Positions 50,242 to 59,586 are shown, counted from the stretch's first letter. The stretch is DNA of 64,000 nucleotides from Fulvimonas soli (GCF_003148905.1 NZ_QGHC01000005.1:1-64000), one strand, 5' to 3'. Translations and numbers: made by a program. Notes: generated from the letters alone by a model not told the origin.

Positions 50242-52647
50242 TCAGAAGCTGTAGCGCACGTCGAGCATCCAGCTGCGCGGCGCCGCGTAGTAGGCCTGGC
50301 CCCAGTACAGGCTGGTGAGGTACTTGCGGTCGGTGACGTTGTCCAGGTTGAGCGTGGCGCTCCAGCCCGGCGCGAAGTCGTAGCCGGCCATCAGGCCCAG
50401 CACCGCGTAGCCGCCCTGGCGGGTGACGATCTCGCTGCCGTCGGTGGCGACCGCGCCCTGGTCGCGCCGGATGGCGTCCTGCCAGCGCAGCGTGGCGCCC
50501 AGCTTCACGCCCGCGGCCGGGAAGCGGTAGCTGGTGGCCAGGCGGAAGGTGCGGCGCGGCACGTAGGTGCGCACGTTGTGGCCGTCCGGGTCGGCGAGGC
50601 CGAGCTGGGTGTAGCCGCCGCTCAGCTGCCAGTGCTCGGTGAGCTGGCCGCCCACGTCGAACTCGTAGCCCCTGGCGGCGGCGTCGATGCCGCGGTAGTA
50701 GTCCAGGTTGGTCTCCAGGCTGTGGCCGGCGTACTCGGCCAGGCCGTCCTGGCGGGTGCGGAACAGCGCGAACGAGGCGTTGAGCCGGCCCTCGTACCAC
50801 TCGCCCTTGACGCCGGCCTCCAGGTTGGCGCCGATCACCGGGTCCAGCACCTTGTTGTTGACGTCGGTCTGCGTCTGCGGGTTGAACAGCTGCGCGTAGC
50901 TGGCGTACAGCGAGTAGTTGCGCGACAGGTCGTACACCGCGCCGACGAACGGTACCGCGCGCGTGCGCCGGTAGTCGTTGGGCGTGCCGTAGTTCTCGCC
51001 GCTGCCGCGCACGCGCACCAGGCTGGCGCCGGTGATCAGCCTGAGCGGGTCGGCCAGGTTCCAGCGCGCGGTGGCGTACAGGCTGCTGCGGCGCAGGTGC
51101 AGTTGCGCGCCCTGCCGCGAGGCGTCGAAGGCGGGCCGGGGATAGTCGCCGTTCCAGTCGTCGAGGCTGGGCAGCGGCGTGCCGACGTCGTTGCCGTACA
51201 GGGAGCGCTGGTCGGCGTCGCTCTTGGCCGCGTTGGCGCCCAGCACCAGCTCGTGGCGGCGGCCGCCGAGCTCGAACGGGCCGCTGGCGTAGAGGTCGCC
51301 CACGTACTGCTTCTCCACGCTGGTGTAGCGCGAGGGGTAGCTGAACAGGCCCAGCCCGGTGGCCGGGTCGGGCGTCCCGTAGACGTAGAACAGGTTGCCG
51401 CCCTCGGCGAAGCGGCGGTAGTTGAACGTCGCCTTCAGGCTCCAGTCGGCGCCCAGGTCCTGGGTCAGTTCGACGAAGGCGCGGGTGTCGGCGCCGTCCC
51501 AGGTGGTCCAGCGTGCCGCCGGGTTGGTCGAGCGGGCGTAGTCGGTGGGGCTGCCGTCGGCGTAGTACAGCGGCAGCGCGCCCCACATGCCGCCGCGCGG
51601 CTGGTTGTCCTGGTAGCTGACGCCGGCGCTGAGCAGCGTGCTGTTGCTCAGGTCCGCCTCGACGATGCCGGAGAGGACCTGCTTGCGCAGGTGGTAGCGG
51701 TCCAGGTAGCTGTCGGTGTCCTGGTCGGTGGCGACCAGGCGGCCGCGCACGCTGTGCGAGGCGTTCAGCGGCCCGGACAGGTCGATGTCCAGACGGCGGT
51801 CGTCCCAGCTGCCCACGCCGACGCCGACGTTGCCCTGGACGTCCGCGGTGGGCCGCTTGCGCACGAAGTTGATCGTGGCCGAGGGATTGCCGGTGAAGGA
51901 AAGCAGGCCGTTGGCGCCGCGCAGCACTTCCACCCGCTCGTAGAGGGCGGTGTCGATGTCGCCTTCCTGCTCGCCGTTGGTGAACGGCAGGCCCAGGCCG
52001 TCGACCAGGAAGTTGGTGACGTCGAAGCCGCGCGCGCTGTAGAAGGTGCGGTCGGTCTCCACCCGCTCGACGTTGACGCCGGTGGTGGCGTCCAGCACCG
52101 CGTTGATGTTGTCGAGGCCGAAGTCGTCCATCTGCTGGCGGGTGACCACGCTGACCGACTGCGGCGTCTCGCGCGGCGACAGCGGCAGGCGGGTGGCGCC
52201 GCGGGCGGCGCGCACGGTGTAGCCGTCGTCCTGCACCACGTCGGCGGTGGCCTGCACGCCTTCCAGCGTGGTCACGCCCTCGGGCTCGCCGGGCGCGCGC
52301 GCGGCCAGCCGGTAGCGGCCGCCGCCCTGGTCCAGCGCCTTCACGCCGGAGCCGGCGAGCAGCGCCGCCAGCGCGTCCTGCGCGGCGTAGTCGCCGTGCA
52401 GGCCGTGGCTGCGCTTGCCGTCCAGCGGCAGGTCGCGCTCGACCACCGCGCCGCCCTGCGCCGCGAAGCGGTCCAGCGCCTGTGCCAGCGGGCCGGCGGG
52501 AATGTCGTAGCGGTGCAGCTGGCGGGTGGCGGCCGGCGCCTCGCGGGCGGCGAGGGGCGAGGCGAGAACGGCGAGGCCGAACGCGGCGAGCAGGGCGCGG
52601 CAGAGCGGGCGGCGCGGGCCGGACGGGGCGAGGGGGTGGGATGACAT
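50242..52647 (-). CDS. TonB-dependent siderophore receptor with N-terminal STN signalling domain
   Basis: An 801-residue outer-membrane receptor. Order: signal peptide (1-34), STN domain (about 40-95: [34 protein letters not shown]), plug (about 140-260: [83 protein letters not shown]) and a 22-strand barrel ending in WMLDVRYSF with terminal Phe. The plug resembles FpvA/FoxA/FhuE-type ferric siderophore receptors. STN domains normally pass a signal to a FecR-type anti-sigma, but no fecIR pair is adjacent. A Fur box lies 96 bases upstream. Ligand unknown. Confidence 0.93.
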   Translation of the reverse strand: MSSHPLAPSGPRRPLCRALLAAFGLAVLASPLAAREAPAATRQLHRYDIPAGPLAQALDRFAAQGGAVVERDLPLDGKRSHGLHGDYAAQDALAALLAGSGVKALDQGGGRYRLAARAPGEPEGVTTLEGVQATADVVQDDGYTVRAARGATRLPLSPRETPQSVSVVTRQQMDDFGLDNINAVLDATTGVNVERVETDRTFYSARGFDVTNFLVDGLGLPFTNGEQEGDIDTALYERVEVLRGANGLLSFTGNPSATINFVRKRPTADVQGNVGVGVGSWDDRRLDIDLSGPLNASHSVRGRLVATDQDTDSYLDRYHLRKQVLSGIVEADLSNSTLLSAGVSYQDNQPRGGMWGALPLYYADGSPTDYARSTNPAARWTTWDGADTRAFVELTQDLGADWSLKATFNYRRFAEGGNLFYVYGTPDPATGLGLFSYPSRYTSVEKQYVGDLYASGPFELGGRRHELVLGANAAKSDADQRSLYGNDVGTPLPSLDDWNGDYPRPAFDASRQGAQLHLRRSSLYATARWNLADPLRLITGASLVRVRGSGENYGTPNDYRRTRAVPFVGAVYDLSRNYSLYASYAQLFNPQTQTDVNNKVLDPVIGANLEAGVKGEWYEGRLNASFALFRTRQDGLAEYAGHSLETNLDYYRGIDAAARGYEFDVGGQLTEHWQLSGGYTQLGLADPDGHNVRTYVPRRTFRLATSYRFPAAGVKLGATLRWQDAIRRDQGAVATDGSEIVTRQGGYAVLGLMAGYDFAPGWSATLNLDNVTDRKYLTSLYWGQAYYAAPRSWMLDVRYSF

Positions 52648-52739
52648 CGGGGAGGAAGCCTTGTGGTTTTTGGTGTGGTGCGTGCGGAGGCGGCAACCCG
52701 GCCGTATCGGCGACCCGGCATGCGGCTCCGCAATCGTGT

Positions 52740-52760
52740 AAATGATATTAATTATCATTT
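52740..52760. promoter_or_regulatory. Fur box upstream of the siderophore receptor gene
   Basis: The core TGATATTAATTATCA (52743-52757) matches the 7-1-7 Fur consensus TGATAAT-x-ATTATCA at all but one position. Flanking AAA/TTT extend the arms to 8 bp each (52740-52747 and 52753-52760). It lies between the leftward receptor gene and the rightward glutaredoxin-like gene, so Fe-Fur could repress the receptor and perhaps affect both. Confidence 0.88.
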
Positions 52761-52875
52761 GTGCGGTGCAATGGACTGCGGCAGCGGGTCGCGGCCGGCA
52801 CGGGGCCGGGGGCATCCCGGCGGATGCCGCGCGGGTTCGCGGGCGGCAGTCGCGGTGGGCTATCGTGTGCGGCCC

Positions 52876-53136
52876 ATGCCGATGCGACTTGTGCTCTACC
52901 AGCGCGACTACTGCCACCTGTGCGACCAGGCGCTGGCCGTGCTCGCCGAGGCGCGCGCGCCGGACTTCGACAGCGTGTGGGTGGACGACGACGCGGCGCT
53001 GGAGGCGCGCTACGGCGCGCGCGTGCCGGTGCTGCGCGACGCGGACGGCGGCCGCGAGCTGGACTGGCCGTTCGACGCGGCGGCGGTGCGCGCGTTCCTG
53101 GGCGTCCTTTCCCCGGTGGGGAGAGAGCCGGAGTGA
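52876..53136 (+). CDS. glutaredoxin-family protein
   Basis: An 86-residue thioredoxin-fold protein of the small glutaredoxin-like (DUF836) group. The redox pair is C13-x-x-C16 in YQRDYCHLCDQAL, followed by the cis-Pro region ARVPVLRDADGGREL and a last helix. The length is right for this minimal family, which may serve as an electron donor or be structural. The start ATG at 52876 gives the normal LVLYQRDYCHLC N-terminus. It is divergent from the Fur-controlled receptor and ends just before a repeat-rich stretch. Confidence 0.9.
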   Translation: MPMRLVLYQRDYCHLCDQALAVLAEARAPDFDSVWVDDDAALEARYGARVPVLRDADGGRELDWPFDAAAVRAFLGVLSPVGREPE

Positions 53137-53241
53137 GGTAGGGGCCGAGGCCGGCGAAAGCCAGGCGGCGAAGCACGCTGGCGAGCGGCTGCCGCGGTGG
53201 CTCGCAGGTTTGCGTCACCCTCCGCACCGCCGCGCCTTTCC

Positions 53242-53437
53242 CACTCCCCTCCGGGGAGAGGGCAGGGTGAGGGGCGGGGCTTGCGAAAGCGCTTGCTCGG
53301 AGCGGGCTGCGGATTCGGCGCGGATTCCCGGACTGGCTTCGGCTCTGGAACGGGGCCTCGGCGGTTGCCAGCGTTGCCGCAAGACCGGCACCTCACCCCA
53401 ACCCTCTCCCCGCAGGGGAGAGGGAGCTGCGGCCAGG
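53242..53437. repeat. 196-bp repeat, copy 1
   Basis: It begins with a CTCCCCTCCGGGGAG hairpin, passes through a GCGAAAGCGC hairpin and ends with CCCTCTCCCCGCAGGGGAGAGGG. It is about 98% identical to 53514-53709 by direct reading (four or five differences), offset 272 bases. Peptides of the LTLPSPRRGEG type in its frames are repeat translations, not proteins. No gene is supported in 53137-53785. Confidence 0.85.
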
Positions 53438-53513
53438 ACGGGGAGAGAGGCTACGGGGATCGCATAGCGAACCTGGCGGCGCGGGAGCCGCATGCCGGCC
53501 GCCGTGCCTTCCT

Positions 53514-53709
53514 CACTCCCCTCCGGGGAGAGGGCAGGGTGAGGGGCGGGGCTTGCGAAAGCGCTTGCTCGGAGCGGGCTGCGGATTCGGCGCGGATTCC
53601 CGGACTGGCTTCGGCTCTGGAACGGAGCCTCGGCGGTTGCCAGCGTTGCCGCAAGACCGGCCCCTCGCCCCAACCCTCTCCCCGCCGGGGAGAGGGAGCT
53701 GCGGCCAGG
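53514..53709. repeat. 196-bp repeat, copy 2
   Basis: A direct copy of 53242-53437, separated from it by 76 unique bases. Visible differences include GGGGCC to GGAGCC, CACCTCACCC to CCCCTCGCCC and CCGCAGGGG to CCGCCGGGG. A more diverged relative lies at 59389-59578. Confidence 0.85.
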
Positions 53710-53785
53710 GTGGGGAAAAGGGAGCTGCGAGCAGGGTGGGAAAGAGGTGGCGGCGATCCGCCTCGCGGGCCTGCCGCGCGCGGAC

Positions 53786-54346
53786 CTACTTCGAGACCAG
53801 CTGCAGGTGCGCGCTGACCTTCACGTCGGCGCCGATCACCGAGGTGTCGGCGTAGTCGCCGCCGCCCACGCCGAAGTCCAGGCGCTTGAGCGTGGTGCTC
53901 ACGTCCAGCGTGGCGCCGTCGCCCTGCGGCTTGAACGTCACCGCCAGGCTCACCGGCTTGGTCACGCCGCGCAGGGTCAGCCGGCCGTCGGCGATCACCT
54001 GGCCGCCGGCCTGGCGGAAGCCGGTGGTGACGAAGTGCGCCTGCGGGTACTGCGCCACGTCGAAGAAGTCCGCGCCGGGCAGCGCGCCGTCGCGGTCGCT
54101 GTCGCCGGTCCTGGCGCTGGCGGTGTCCACGGTGACGTCGAACTTCGAGGCGGCCAGGTTGGCCGGGTCGTAGCTGATCGCGGCGTTCCACTTGCCGAAG
54201 GTGCCCTCGAAGGCGCCGCCCTGGAAGGTGGCGCTGAAGCCGAGCCGGCTGGCGGCCGGCTGCACCTGGTAGTCGGCCGCGGCCGCGGCGCCGGGCAGGA
54301 GCAGGGCGAAAAGCAGGGCGAGGCGCGGGGAAGCGGTCCGGGTCAT
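53786..54346 (-). CDS. YceI-family periplasmic protein
   Basis: A 186-residue exported protein with a signal peptide (cleavage near PGAAAAADY, residue 23) and a YceI barrel (QPAASRLGFSATFQGGAFEGTFGKWNAAISYDP, VDTASARTGDSDRDGALPGADFFDVAQYPQAHF, DGRLTLRGVTKPVSLAVTF). Its ATG overlaps the stop of the cytochrome b561 gene (ATGA, 54343-54346), and another YceI gene precedes that. b561-YceI pairs are common and are thought to act in lipid-quinone or redox handling at the membrane, without firm biochemical proof. Confidence 0.92.
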   Translation of the reverse strand: MTRTASPRLALLFALLLPGAAAAADYQVQPAASRLGFSATFQGGAFEGTFGKWNAAISYDPANLAASKFDVTVDTASARTGDSDRDGALPGADFFDVAQYPQAHFVTTGFRQAGGQVIADGRLTLRGVTKPVSLAVTFKPQGDGATLDVSTTLKRLDFGVGGGDYADTSVIGADVKVSAHLQLVSK

Positions 54347-54924
54347 GGCGGGGGTCCTCCGTCGGTGGGGGGCTGGCGCAGGCGCGCGAACGGCCACATG
54401 CGGCGCAGCACGTCGTCGCCGTCGAACACGTGGTGCTTGAGCGCGCCGCCCACGTGGGCGACCAGCACCAGCACCAGCAGCCAGAAGCCGTACTCGTGCA
54501 CGGCGTGGGCGACGCGGGCCAGGTCCTCGTCCTTGGCGGCCAGCGCCGGCAGGTTGAACAGCTTGAACCACTGCAGCGGATAGCCGTGCAGCGAGTTGAA
54601 CCACCAGCCGCTCAGCGGGATCGCCAGGATCAGCACGTACAGCGCGAAGTGCGCCGCGTGCGCGGCCCACCGCTGCCAGCGCGGCGCGGGCAGCTCGCGC
54701 GGGCGGCCGTCGACGAGCCGCCACGCGATGCGCAGCAGCGCCAGCGCGAGCAGGGTCAGGCCGATCGACTTGTGCAGCGCGTACACGCCGATCTTGGCCA
54801 TCGGCGGCTTCATGCCGGTCATCCACAGGCCGACGATCCCCACGCCGATGATGCCCAGCGCCATCAGCCAGTGCAGGGTCTTGGCCAGCGAACCCCAGCG
54901 GTCGGCGTCACTGCGCAGCGGCAT
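54343..54924 (-). CDS. cytochrome b561-family protein
   Basis: A 193-residue inner-membrane protein with four helices and candidate haem histidines: H18 in TLHWLMALG, H51 in ALHKSIGLTLL, and histidines in the last two helices (VAHAVHEYGFWLL and VAHVGGALKHH). It should hold two b haems and pass electrons across the membrane, as in YodB/CybB-type proteins. It is sandwiched between two YceI genes with overlaps on both sides (17 bases upstream, 4 downstream), implying one translationally coupled unit. Confidence 0.92.
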   Translation of the reverse strand: MPLRSDADRWGSLAKTLHWLMALGIIGVGIVGLWMTGMKPPMAKIGVYALHKSIGLTLLALALLRIAWRLVDGRPRELPAPRWQRWAAHAAHFALYVLILAIPLSGWWFNSLHGYPLQWFKLFNLPALAAKDEDLARVAHAVHEYGFWLLVLVLVAHVGGALKHHVFDGDDVLRRMWPFARLRQPPTDGGPPP

Positions 54925-55552
54925 GGGCGGGCTCCGGGGCGGTGGCGGACGGGGCGGGCGCGCGGTCGTCGCGGATGGCTTCCAGCTCCAGCCAGACCAT
55001 CACGTCGCGGCCGACCGAGCCCTGGTAGGCGGTGCTGCCGAAGGCGGTGCGGTCCAGCCGCGCGGTGGCGGAGAAGCCGGCCACGTCGTGCAGGCCGTAG
55101 ACGGTGCGGCCCTCGCGGTTGAAGCGGAAGTCGACGTCCACCGGCCGCGTCACGCCGCGCAGGGTCAGCGTGCCGTGCAGCACGCCGTGCTGGGCGTCCC
55201 TGCGCTCGACCGAGGTGCTGGCGAAGTGCGCGTAGCGCGCGCGGCCGGCGTCGAGGAAGGCGCCCTTGAGCACGGCGGCGTTCCACTCCGCGTCGCCCAT
55301 GTCCAGGCTGCGCAGGTCGATGTCCAGCTCGGTGGCCGAGCGCGACCAGTCGCCCGGGTCGAAGCGCAGCCAGCCCTGCGCGATGCGCAGCCGGCCGAAC
55401 GGGCGCGAGTAGCCGTCGTGGTCGATGCTGAAGAGGATCTGGCTGTGCACCGTGTCGTAGCGGTAGCGCGCCTCCTTCGCCTGCGCGGGCAGGACGGCCG
55501 GCAGCAGCAGGGCGAGTGCCAGCAGCGGGCTTGTCGGACGGGCGCGGCGCAT
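54908..55552 (-). CDS. YceI-family periplasmic protein
   Basis: A 214-residue exported protein, first gene of the YceI-b561-YceI unit. It has a signal peptide (LLALALLLPAVLPAQA, cleavage about residue 24) and a YceI barrel (YRYDTVHSQILFSIDHDGYSRPFGRLRIAQGWLRFDP, LDIDLRSLDMGDAEWNAAVLKGAFLDAGRARYAHF, LHGTLTLRGVTRPVDVDFRFN). The C-terminal 20 residues are a Pro/Ala-rich tail. Its 3' end overlaps the b561 gene by 17 bases. The start at 55552 gives a normal signal sequence; the longer frame upstream does not. Confidence 0.9.
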   Translation of the reverse strand: MRRARPTSPLLALALLLPAVLPAQAKEARYRYDTVHSQILFSIDHDGYSRPFGRLRIAQGWLRFDPGDWSRSATELDIDLRSLDMGDAEWNAAVLKGAFLDAGRARYAHFASTSVERRDAQHGVLHGTLTLRGVTRPVDVDFRFNREGRTVYGLHDVAGFSATARLDRTAFGSTAYQGSVGRDVMVWLELEAIRDDRAPAPSATAPEPAHAAAQ

Positions 55553-55757
55553 GCGGCGAAGTCTGGCCGAACCCGGCGGCGCGCGCCAGCGCCGCGCGGT
55601 GAACGCAGCGTTGCGCAAAAAGGGCGGCGCGCCCCGCGATGCGCCATGGCACGGCGTTTTTTGGCATCATCCCGCAGCTTGCCGCGCCGCTTTTCCGCCT
55701 CCCCGAGGCCGGGCGCGGCCCCGCGGCGCCCGGCGCCGCGCACGGGAAGGGGACCGC

Positions 55758-58700
55758 ATGGTATCGGCAGTGCTGTTGCACGTGGCCTTGCTGCTGGGGG
55801 CGCCGGCTTCGCCGCCGGCCGCCGCGGCGGCGCCCGCCGTGCTGCCGACGCCGCAGTTCCGCCGCTACGGCCTCGCCGAGGGCCTGCCCAGCACCGCCGT
55901 GTACGCCGCGGTGCAGGACCGCCAGGGCGCGATGTGGTTCGCCACCAAGGGCGGCCTGGTGAGCTTCGACGGCGTGGAGTTCAGGGCCTACCGGCACGCC
56001 GCCGGCGATCCCGGCTCGCTGTACAACAACAACCTCTCCTTCGTGCTGCTGGACCGGCGCGACGGCAGCCTGTGGACCGGCGGCCTCGACGCCGGCCTCA
56101 ACCGCTTCGATCCGGCCGCCGGCACCTTCCGCCACTGGGACCACGACCCGGGCGATTCGCACAGCCTGTCCAGCGGCAAGGTCTGGGCGGTGGCGCAGGA
56201 CGGCGACGGCAGCCTGTGGGTCGGCACCGTGCGCGGCCTGGACCGGATGGGCGCGGACGGCAGCTTCGAGCACATCGTCAACCCGCTGCTCGGCCCGGTG
56301 CCCACCGACGTCGGCACGGTGGGCGCGCTCTACGTGGACCCGCACGACCGGCTGTGGATCGGCAGCGAGCGCGGCGTGTTCCGCCGCGACGCCGACGGCA
56401 GCTTCCACGCGATCCCCTGCGCCGAGCCCGGCGTGCTGCTCGACGCCTGGAGCATCGCCGGCGACGGCGAGGAGGTGCGGCTGTCGACCAGCGCGGGCTT
56501 CTTCCTGGTCGGCGGCGACGGCGTGGCGCGCCGCTTCGGCGCGGGCGTGATCCCCGCGCGCAACGTGATGAGCAGCGTGCGCGACCACGCCGGCCGGCTG
56601 TGGGTGGGCACCAAGAGCGGCCTGTTCCTGCAGGTGCGGCCGGGCGCGCCGGTGACGCCGGTGATGGACCGCCCGGTGCTGTACGGCAACCTGCCCGGCA
56701 GCTGGGTGTGGCAGCTGTACGCCGACCGCGAGGGCGGCCTGTGGGTGACCCTGCTCGACGGCGGCATCGGCTACCTCGCGCCGGGCTGGAACAGCTTCAG
56801 CCGCTTCACCCACGTGCCCGACAGCAGCGACAGCCTGCGCGACACGGTGGCCACCACCATGGCGCGCGGCCGCGACGGCCGCCACGTGTGGGTGGGCGAG
56901 CGCGACGGCCGCATCGACCGCCTCGACCCGGCCACCGGCGCGGTCGACCACGTGCTGGACGGCCTGGGCGGCGACGTGCTCGGCATGACCGAGGACGCGC
57001 AGCGCCACCTGTGGGTGGCCGTGCGCGGCGCGCTGTACCGCGCCAGCGGCAGGCGGGTCGACCGCGTCGACCCGCAGGGCAGGTGGCTGCAGCATCCGCT
57101 GGAGGTGGAGCCCGGCCCCGACGGGCGCCTGTACGTGCGCACCTTCGGCGAGGGCCTGTTCCGCGTCGACCCGGACTCGCTCGCGGTCACCCCGGTGCCG
57201 ATGCCGCGCGCCGGCGACCAGGCGCCGTGGGGCGCGCAGATGACGCAGGGGCCGAACGGCATGTTCTGGTACGCCAGCGAGGACGGCCTGCTGCGCCTGG
57301 ACGTCGCGCGGGGCAGCTTCGAGCCGGTGCCCGGCGCGCCGCGCGGGCGCTCGGTGGAAGCCTTCGACTTCACCCCGGACGGGCTGTGGGCGGCCACCGC
57401 CGACGGCCTGGAGCACTACCGCTACCAGGGCGGGGGCATGGCGCTGGACCGCAAGGTCGACAGCGCGCACGGCTGGCCGTCGGTGAACGTGATGGACCTG
57501 CGCGTGGACGCGCACGGGCGCGTCTGGGTGTTCGGACGCGACGGCCTGTGGCGCTACGACCCGGCCGACGGCCGCTTCCGCTCCTTCGGTTTGCAGGACG
57601 GCCTGAGCAACGGCGAGTTCTCGCGCGGCTTCGCGCTGATGCCCGGCGGCAACCTGTACGCGCCGACCCTGGGCGGCGTGGTGGCCTTCAACCCCGACGC
57701 GGTGGACGAGCAGCGCACGGTGCCGCAGCTGGCGCTGGCCCAGGCCAGCGTGCGCCGCAACGGCACGCTGCAGAACCTGCCGCTGGACGGCAACCCGCTG
57801 CAGGTGCGCTGGACCGACCGCGGCCTGCGCGTGGCGGCGCGGGTGTTCTCCTACGCCAACCCGGTCGCCAACCGCTACCGCTTCCGCCTGGAGGGCTTCG
57901 ACAGCGGCTGGGTGGACACCGGCAGCCGCGGCGAGCGCGAGTTCGCCGCGCTGGGCGCCGGCAGCTACACGCTCAAGGTGATGGCCGCCGGCGCCAACGG
58001 CGTGTGGGCGAGCGTGCCGCCGGTCGGGATCGAGGTGCAGGCGCCGCCGTGGGAGCGCTGGTGGGCCTGGCTCGCCTACGCCGTCGCCGCGGCGCTGGCG
58101 GTCTGGCTGCTGCTGCGCGCGTGGCGCCGCCGGCTGTGGCAGCGCCACCGCATCCAGCTCGCCGAGCAGCAGCGCCAGCTGGCCGAGGAGGCCAGCGCGG
58201 CGAAGACGCAGTTCCTCGCCACGCTCAGCCACGAGCTGCGCACGCCGATGACCGGCGTGATGGGCATGGCCGAGTTGCTGCTCACCACGCCGCTGACCAG
58301 CGCGCAGCGCGAGTACACCCAGGCCATGCAGCGCTCCGGCGCGATGCTGCTCAAGCTGCTCAACGACTCGCTGGACCTGGCGCGCATCGAGTCCGGCCGG
58401 CTGGAGCTGGAGCCGGCGCCGTTCGACCCGCGCCAGCTGGTGCTGGAGGTGGCGCAGCTGGAAACCGGCCAGGCGCAGGTGAAGGGGCTCAGCTTCTCCG
58501 TCGACATCGACGACGCATTGCCGCCGCGGCTGATCGGCGACGCCATGCGCATCAGGCAGGTCCTGCTCAACCTGGCCAACAACGCGCTGAAGTTCACCGA
58601 CTACGGCGGCGTGGTGCTGCGCGCGGCGCCGGAGGCCGGCGGGGTCCGCTTCAGCGTGCAGGACAGCGGGCCGGGCATTCCCGAGGCCAGCCGCGCGCGG

Positions 58701-59354
58701 CTGTTCCGCCGCTTCGAGCAGATCGACGGGCCGCAGCGCCGCTCGGGCAGCGGGCTGGGCCTGGCGATCTGCCGCGAGCTGGTGGAGCTGATGGGCGGGC
58801 GCATCGAGTTCGAGTCGCAGCTGGGCCACGGCACCACCTTCCACGTGCGGCTGCCGCTGCGCGAGCCCGAGCCCGCGGCCGGCGCGGCGCCGCTGCCCGC
58901 CGCGACCCGGCGGCCGCTGAAGGTGCTGCTGGTGGAGGACGACACCATCGTCGCCGCGGTGATCCGCGGCCTGCTGCAGCGCCAGCGCCACGAGGTGACC
59001 TACGTGCCCAACGGCCTGGCCGCGCTGGCCGAGCTGGCGCAATCGCGCTACGACGCGATGCTGCTGGACCTGGACCTGCCCGGCGTGGACGGCTTCCAGC
59101 TGGCGCGGCTGATCCGCCAGCGCGAGCGCGCCGGCGAGCACCTGCCGATCGTGGCGATCACCGCGCGCAGCGGCGGCGACGAGGAGGCGCGCACGCGCGC
59201 CGCGGGCATGGACGGCTTCCTGCGCAAGCCGCTGACCGGCGAGCAGCTGGCCGAGGCGCTGGAGGAGGTACGGCGGCAGTGGCCCGCGCCCGCGGCCGCG
59301 CCGCGGCCGGAGGCGGCCGCGCCGCGGCCGGAGGCGGCCGCCGGGCCGGCGTGA
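55758..59354 (+). CDS. hybrid sensor histidine kinase with periplasmic two-component-regulator propeller
   Basis: A 1198-residue membrane sensor. Order: signal/anchor (1-25), about 14 Reg_prop blades forming beta propellers (about 35-660, repeats such as GSLWVGTVRGLDRM and GGLWVTLLDGGIGYL), a Y_Y_Y domain (about 690-760), one membrane helix (about 770-790), HisKA with phospho-acceptor H825 in ATLSHELRTPMTG, HATPase (NNALKFTDYGG, DSGPGIPE, GSGLGLAIC) and a receiver with D1104 in MLLDLDLPGVDG. There is no Hpt or DNA-binding output domain. Related propeller kinases in Bacteroidetes and xanthomonads sense oligosaccharides. The tail contains a duplicated PRPEAAA. It is divergent from the YceI-b561 unit. 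Confidence 0.93.
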   Translation: MVSAVLLHVALLLGAPASPPAAAAAPAVLPTPQFRRYGLAEGLPSTAVYAAVQDRQGAMWFATKGGLVSFDGVEFRAYRHAAGDPGSLYNNNLSFVLLDRRDGSLWTGGLDAGLNRFDPAAGTFRHWDHDPGDSHSLSSGKVWAVAQDGDGSLWVGTVRGLDRMGADGSFEHIVNPLLGPVPTDVGTVGALYVDPHDRLWIGSERGVFRRDADGSFHAIPCAEPGVLLDAWSIAGDGEEVRLSTSAGFFLVGGDGVARRFGAGVIPARNVMSSVRDHAGRLWVGTKSGLFLQVRPGAPVTPVMDRPVLYGNLPGSWVWQLYADREGGLWVTLLDGGIGYLAPGWNSFSRFTHVPDSSDSLRDTVATTMARGRDGRHVWVGERDGRIDRLDPATGAVDHVLDGLGGDVLGMTEDAQRHLWVAVRGALYRASGRRVDRVDPQGRWLQHPLEVEPGPDGRLYVRTFGEGLFRVDPDSLAVTPVPMPRAGDQAPWGAQMTQGPNGMFWYASEDGLLRLDVARGSFEPVPGAPRGRSVEAFDFTPDGLWAATADGLEHYRYQGGGMALDRKVDSAHGWPSVNVMDLRVDAHGRVWVFGRDGLWRYDPADGRFRSFGLQDGLSNGEFSRGFALMPGGNLYAPTLGGVVAFNPDAVDEQRTVPQLALAQASVRRNGTLQNLPLDGNPLQVRWTDRGLRVAARVFSYANPVANRYRFRLEGFDSGWVDTGSRGEREFAALGAGSYTLKVMAAGANGVWASVPPVGIEVQAPPWERWWAWLAYAVAAALAVWLLLRAWRRRLWQRHRIQLAEQQRQLAEEASAAKTQFLATLSHELRTPMTGVMGMAELLLTTPLTSAQREYTQAMQRSGAMLLKLLNDSLDLARIESGRLELEPAPFDPRQLVLEVAQLETGQAQVKGLSFSVDIDDALPPRLIGDAMRIRQVLLNLANNALKFTDYGGVVLRAAPEAGGVRFSVQDSGPGIPEASRARLFRRFEQIDGPQRRSGSGLGLAICRELVELMGGRIEFESQLGHGTTFHVRLPLREPEPAAGAAPLPAATRRPLKVLLVEDDTIVAAVIRGLLQRQRHEVTYVPNGLAALAELAQSRYDAMLLDLDLPGVDGFQLARLIRQRERAGEHLPIVAITARSGGDEEARTRAAGMDGFLRKPLTGEQLAEALEEVRRQWPAPAAAPRPEAAAPRPEAAAGPA

Positions 59355-59388
59355 GCTGGCTAGTGTGAGCTGGCCGGACGGTGCTTTT

Positions 59389-59578
59389 CCCTCTCCCCTC
59401 CGGGGAGAGGGCAGGGCGAGGGGGCGGCGCTGACGAAAGCGCCGCTTCGGAGCGGGCTCCAGATTTGGATCGGGCTTCCGGATTGCACTCCAAAATCTGG
59501 AGAGAAGTGCGGCGGTCGCCAGCGCTGCCGCAAGACCGGCCCCTCACCCCGACCCTCTCCCCGGAGGGGAGAGGGAGC
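59389..59578. repeat. 190-bp repeat related to the 53-kb pair
   Basis: It has the same outer hairpins (CCCTCTCCCC/GGGGAGAGGG at 59389-59411 and again near its end) and the same CCAGCG-TGCCGCAAGACCGGC block. The middle is diverged, with its own CTCCAGATTT...AAATCTGGAG inverted repeat. It has the same orientation as the 53-kb copies and sits between the hybrid kinase and holC. Confidence 0.8.
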
Positions 59579-59586
59579 AGAGGCGG

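Noticed and set aside
53197-54191. Open frames reading peptides such as LTPTLSPQGRG or LTLPSPRRGEG around 53.2-54.2 kb and 59.4 kb
   Set aside because: These are translations of the CCCTCTCCCC hairpin repeats, found in many high-GC genomes in repeat context; they have no signal, domain or start site of their own.
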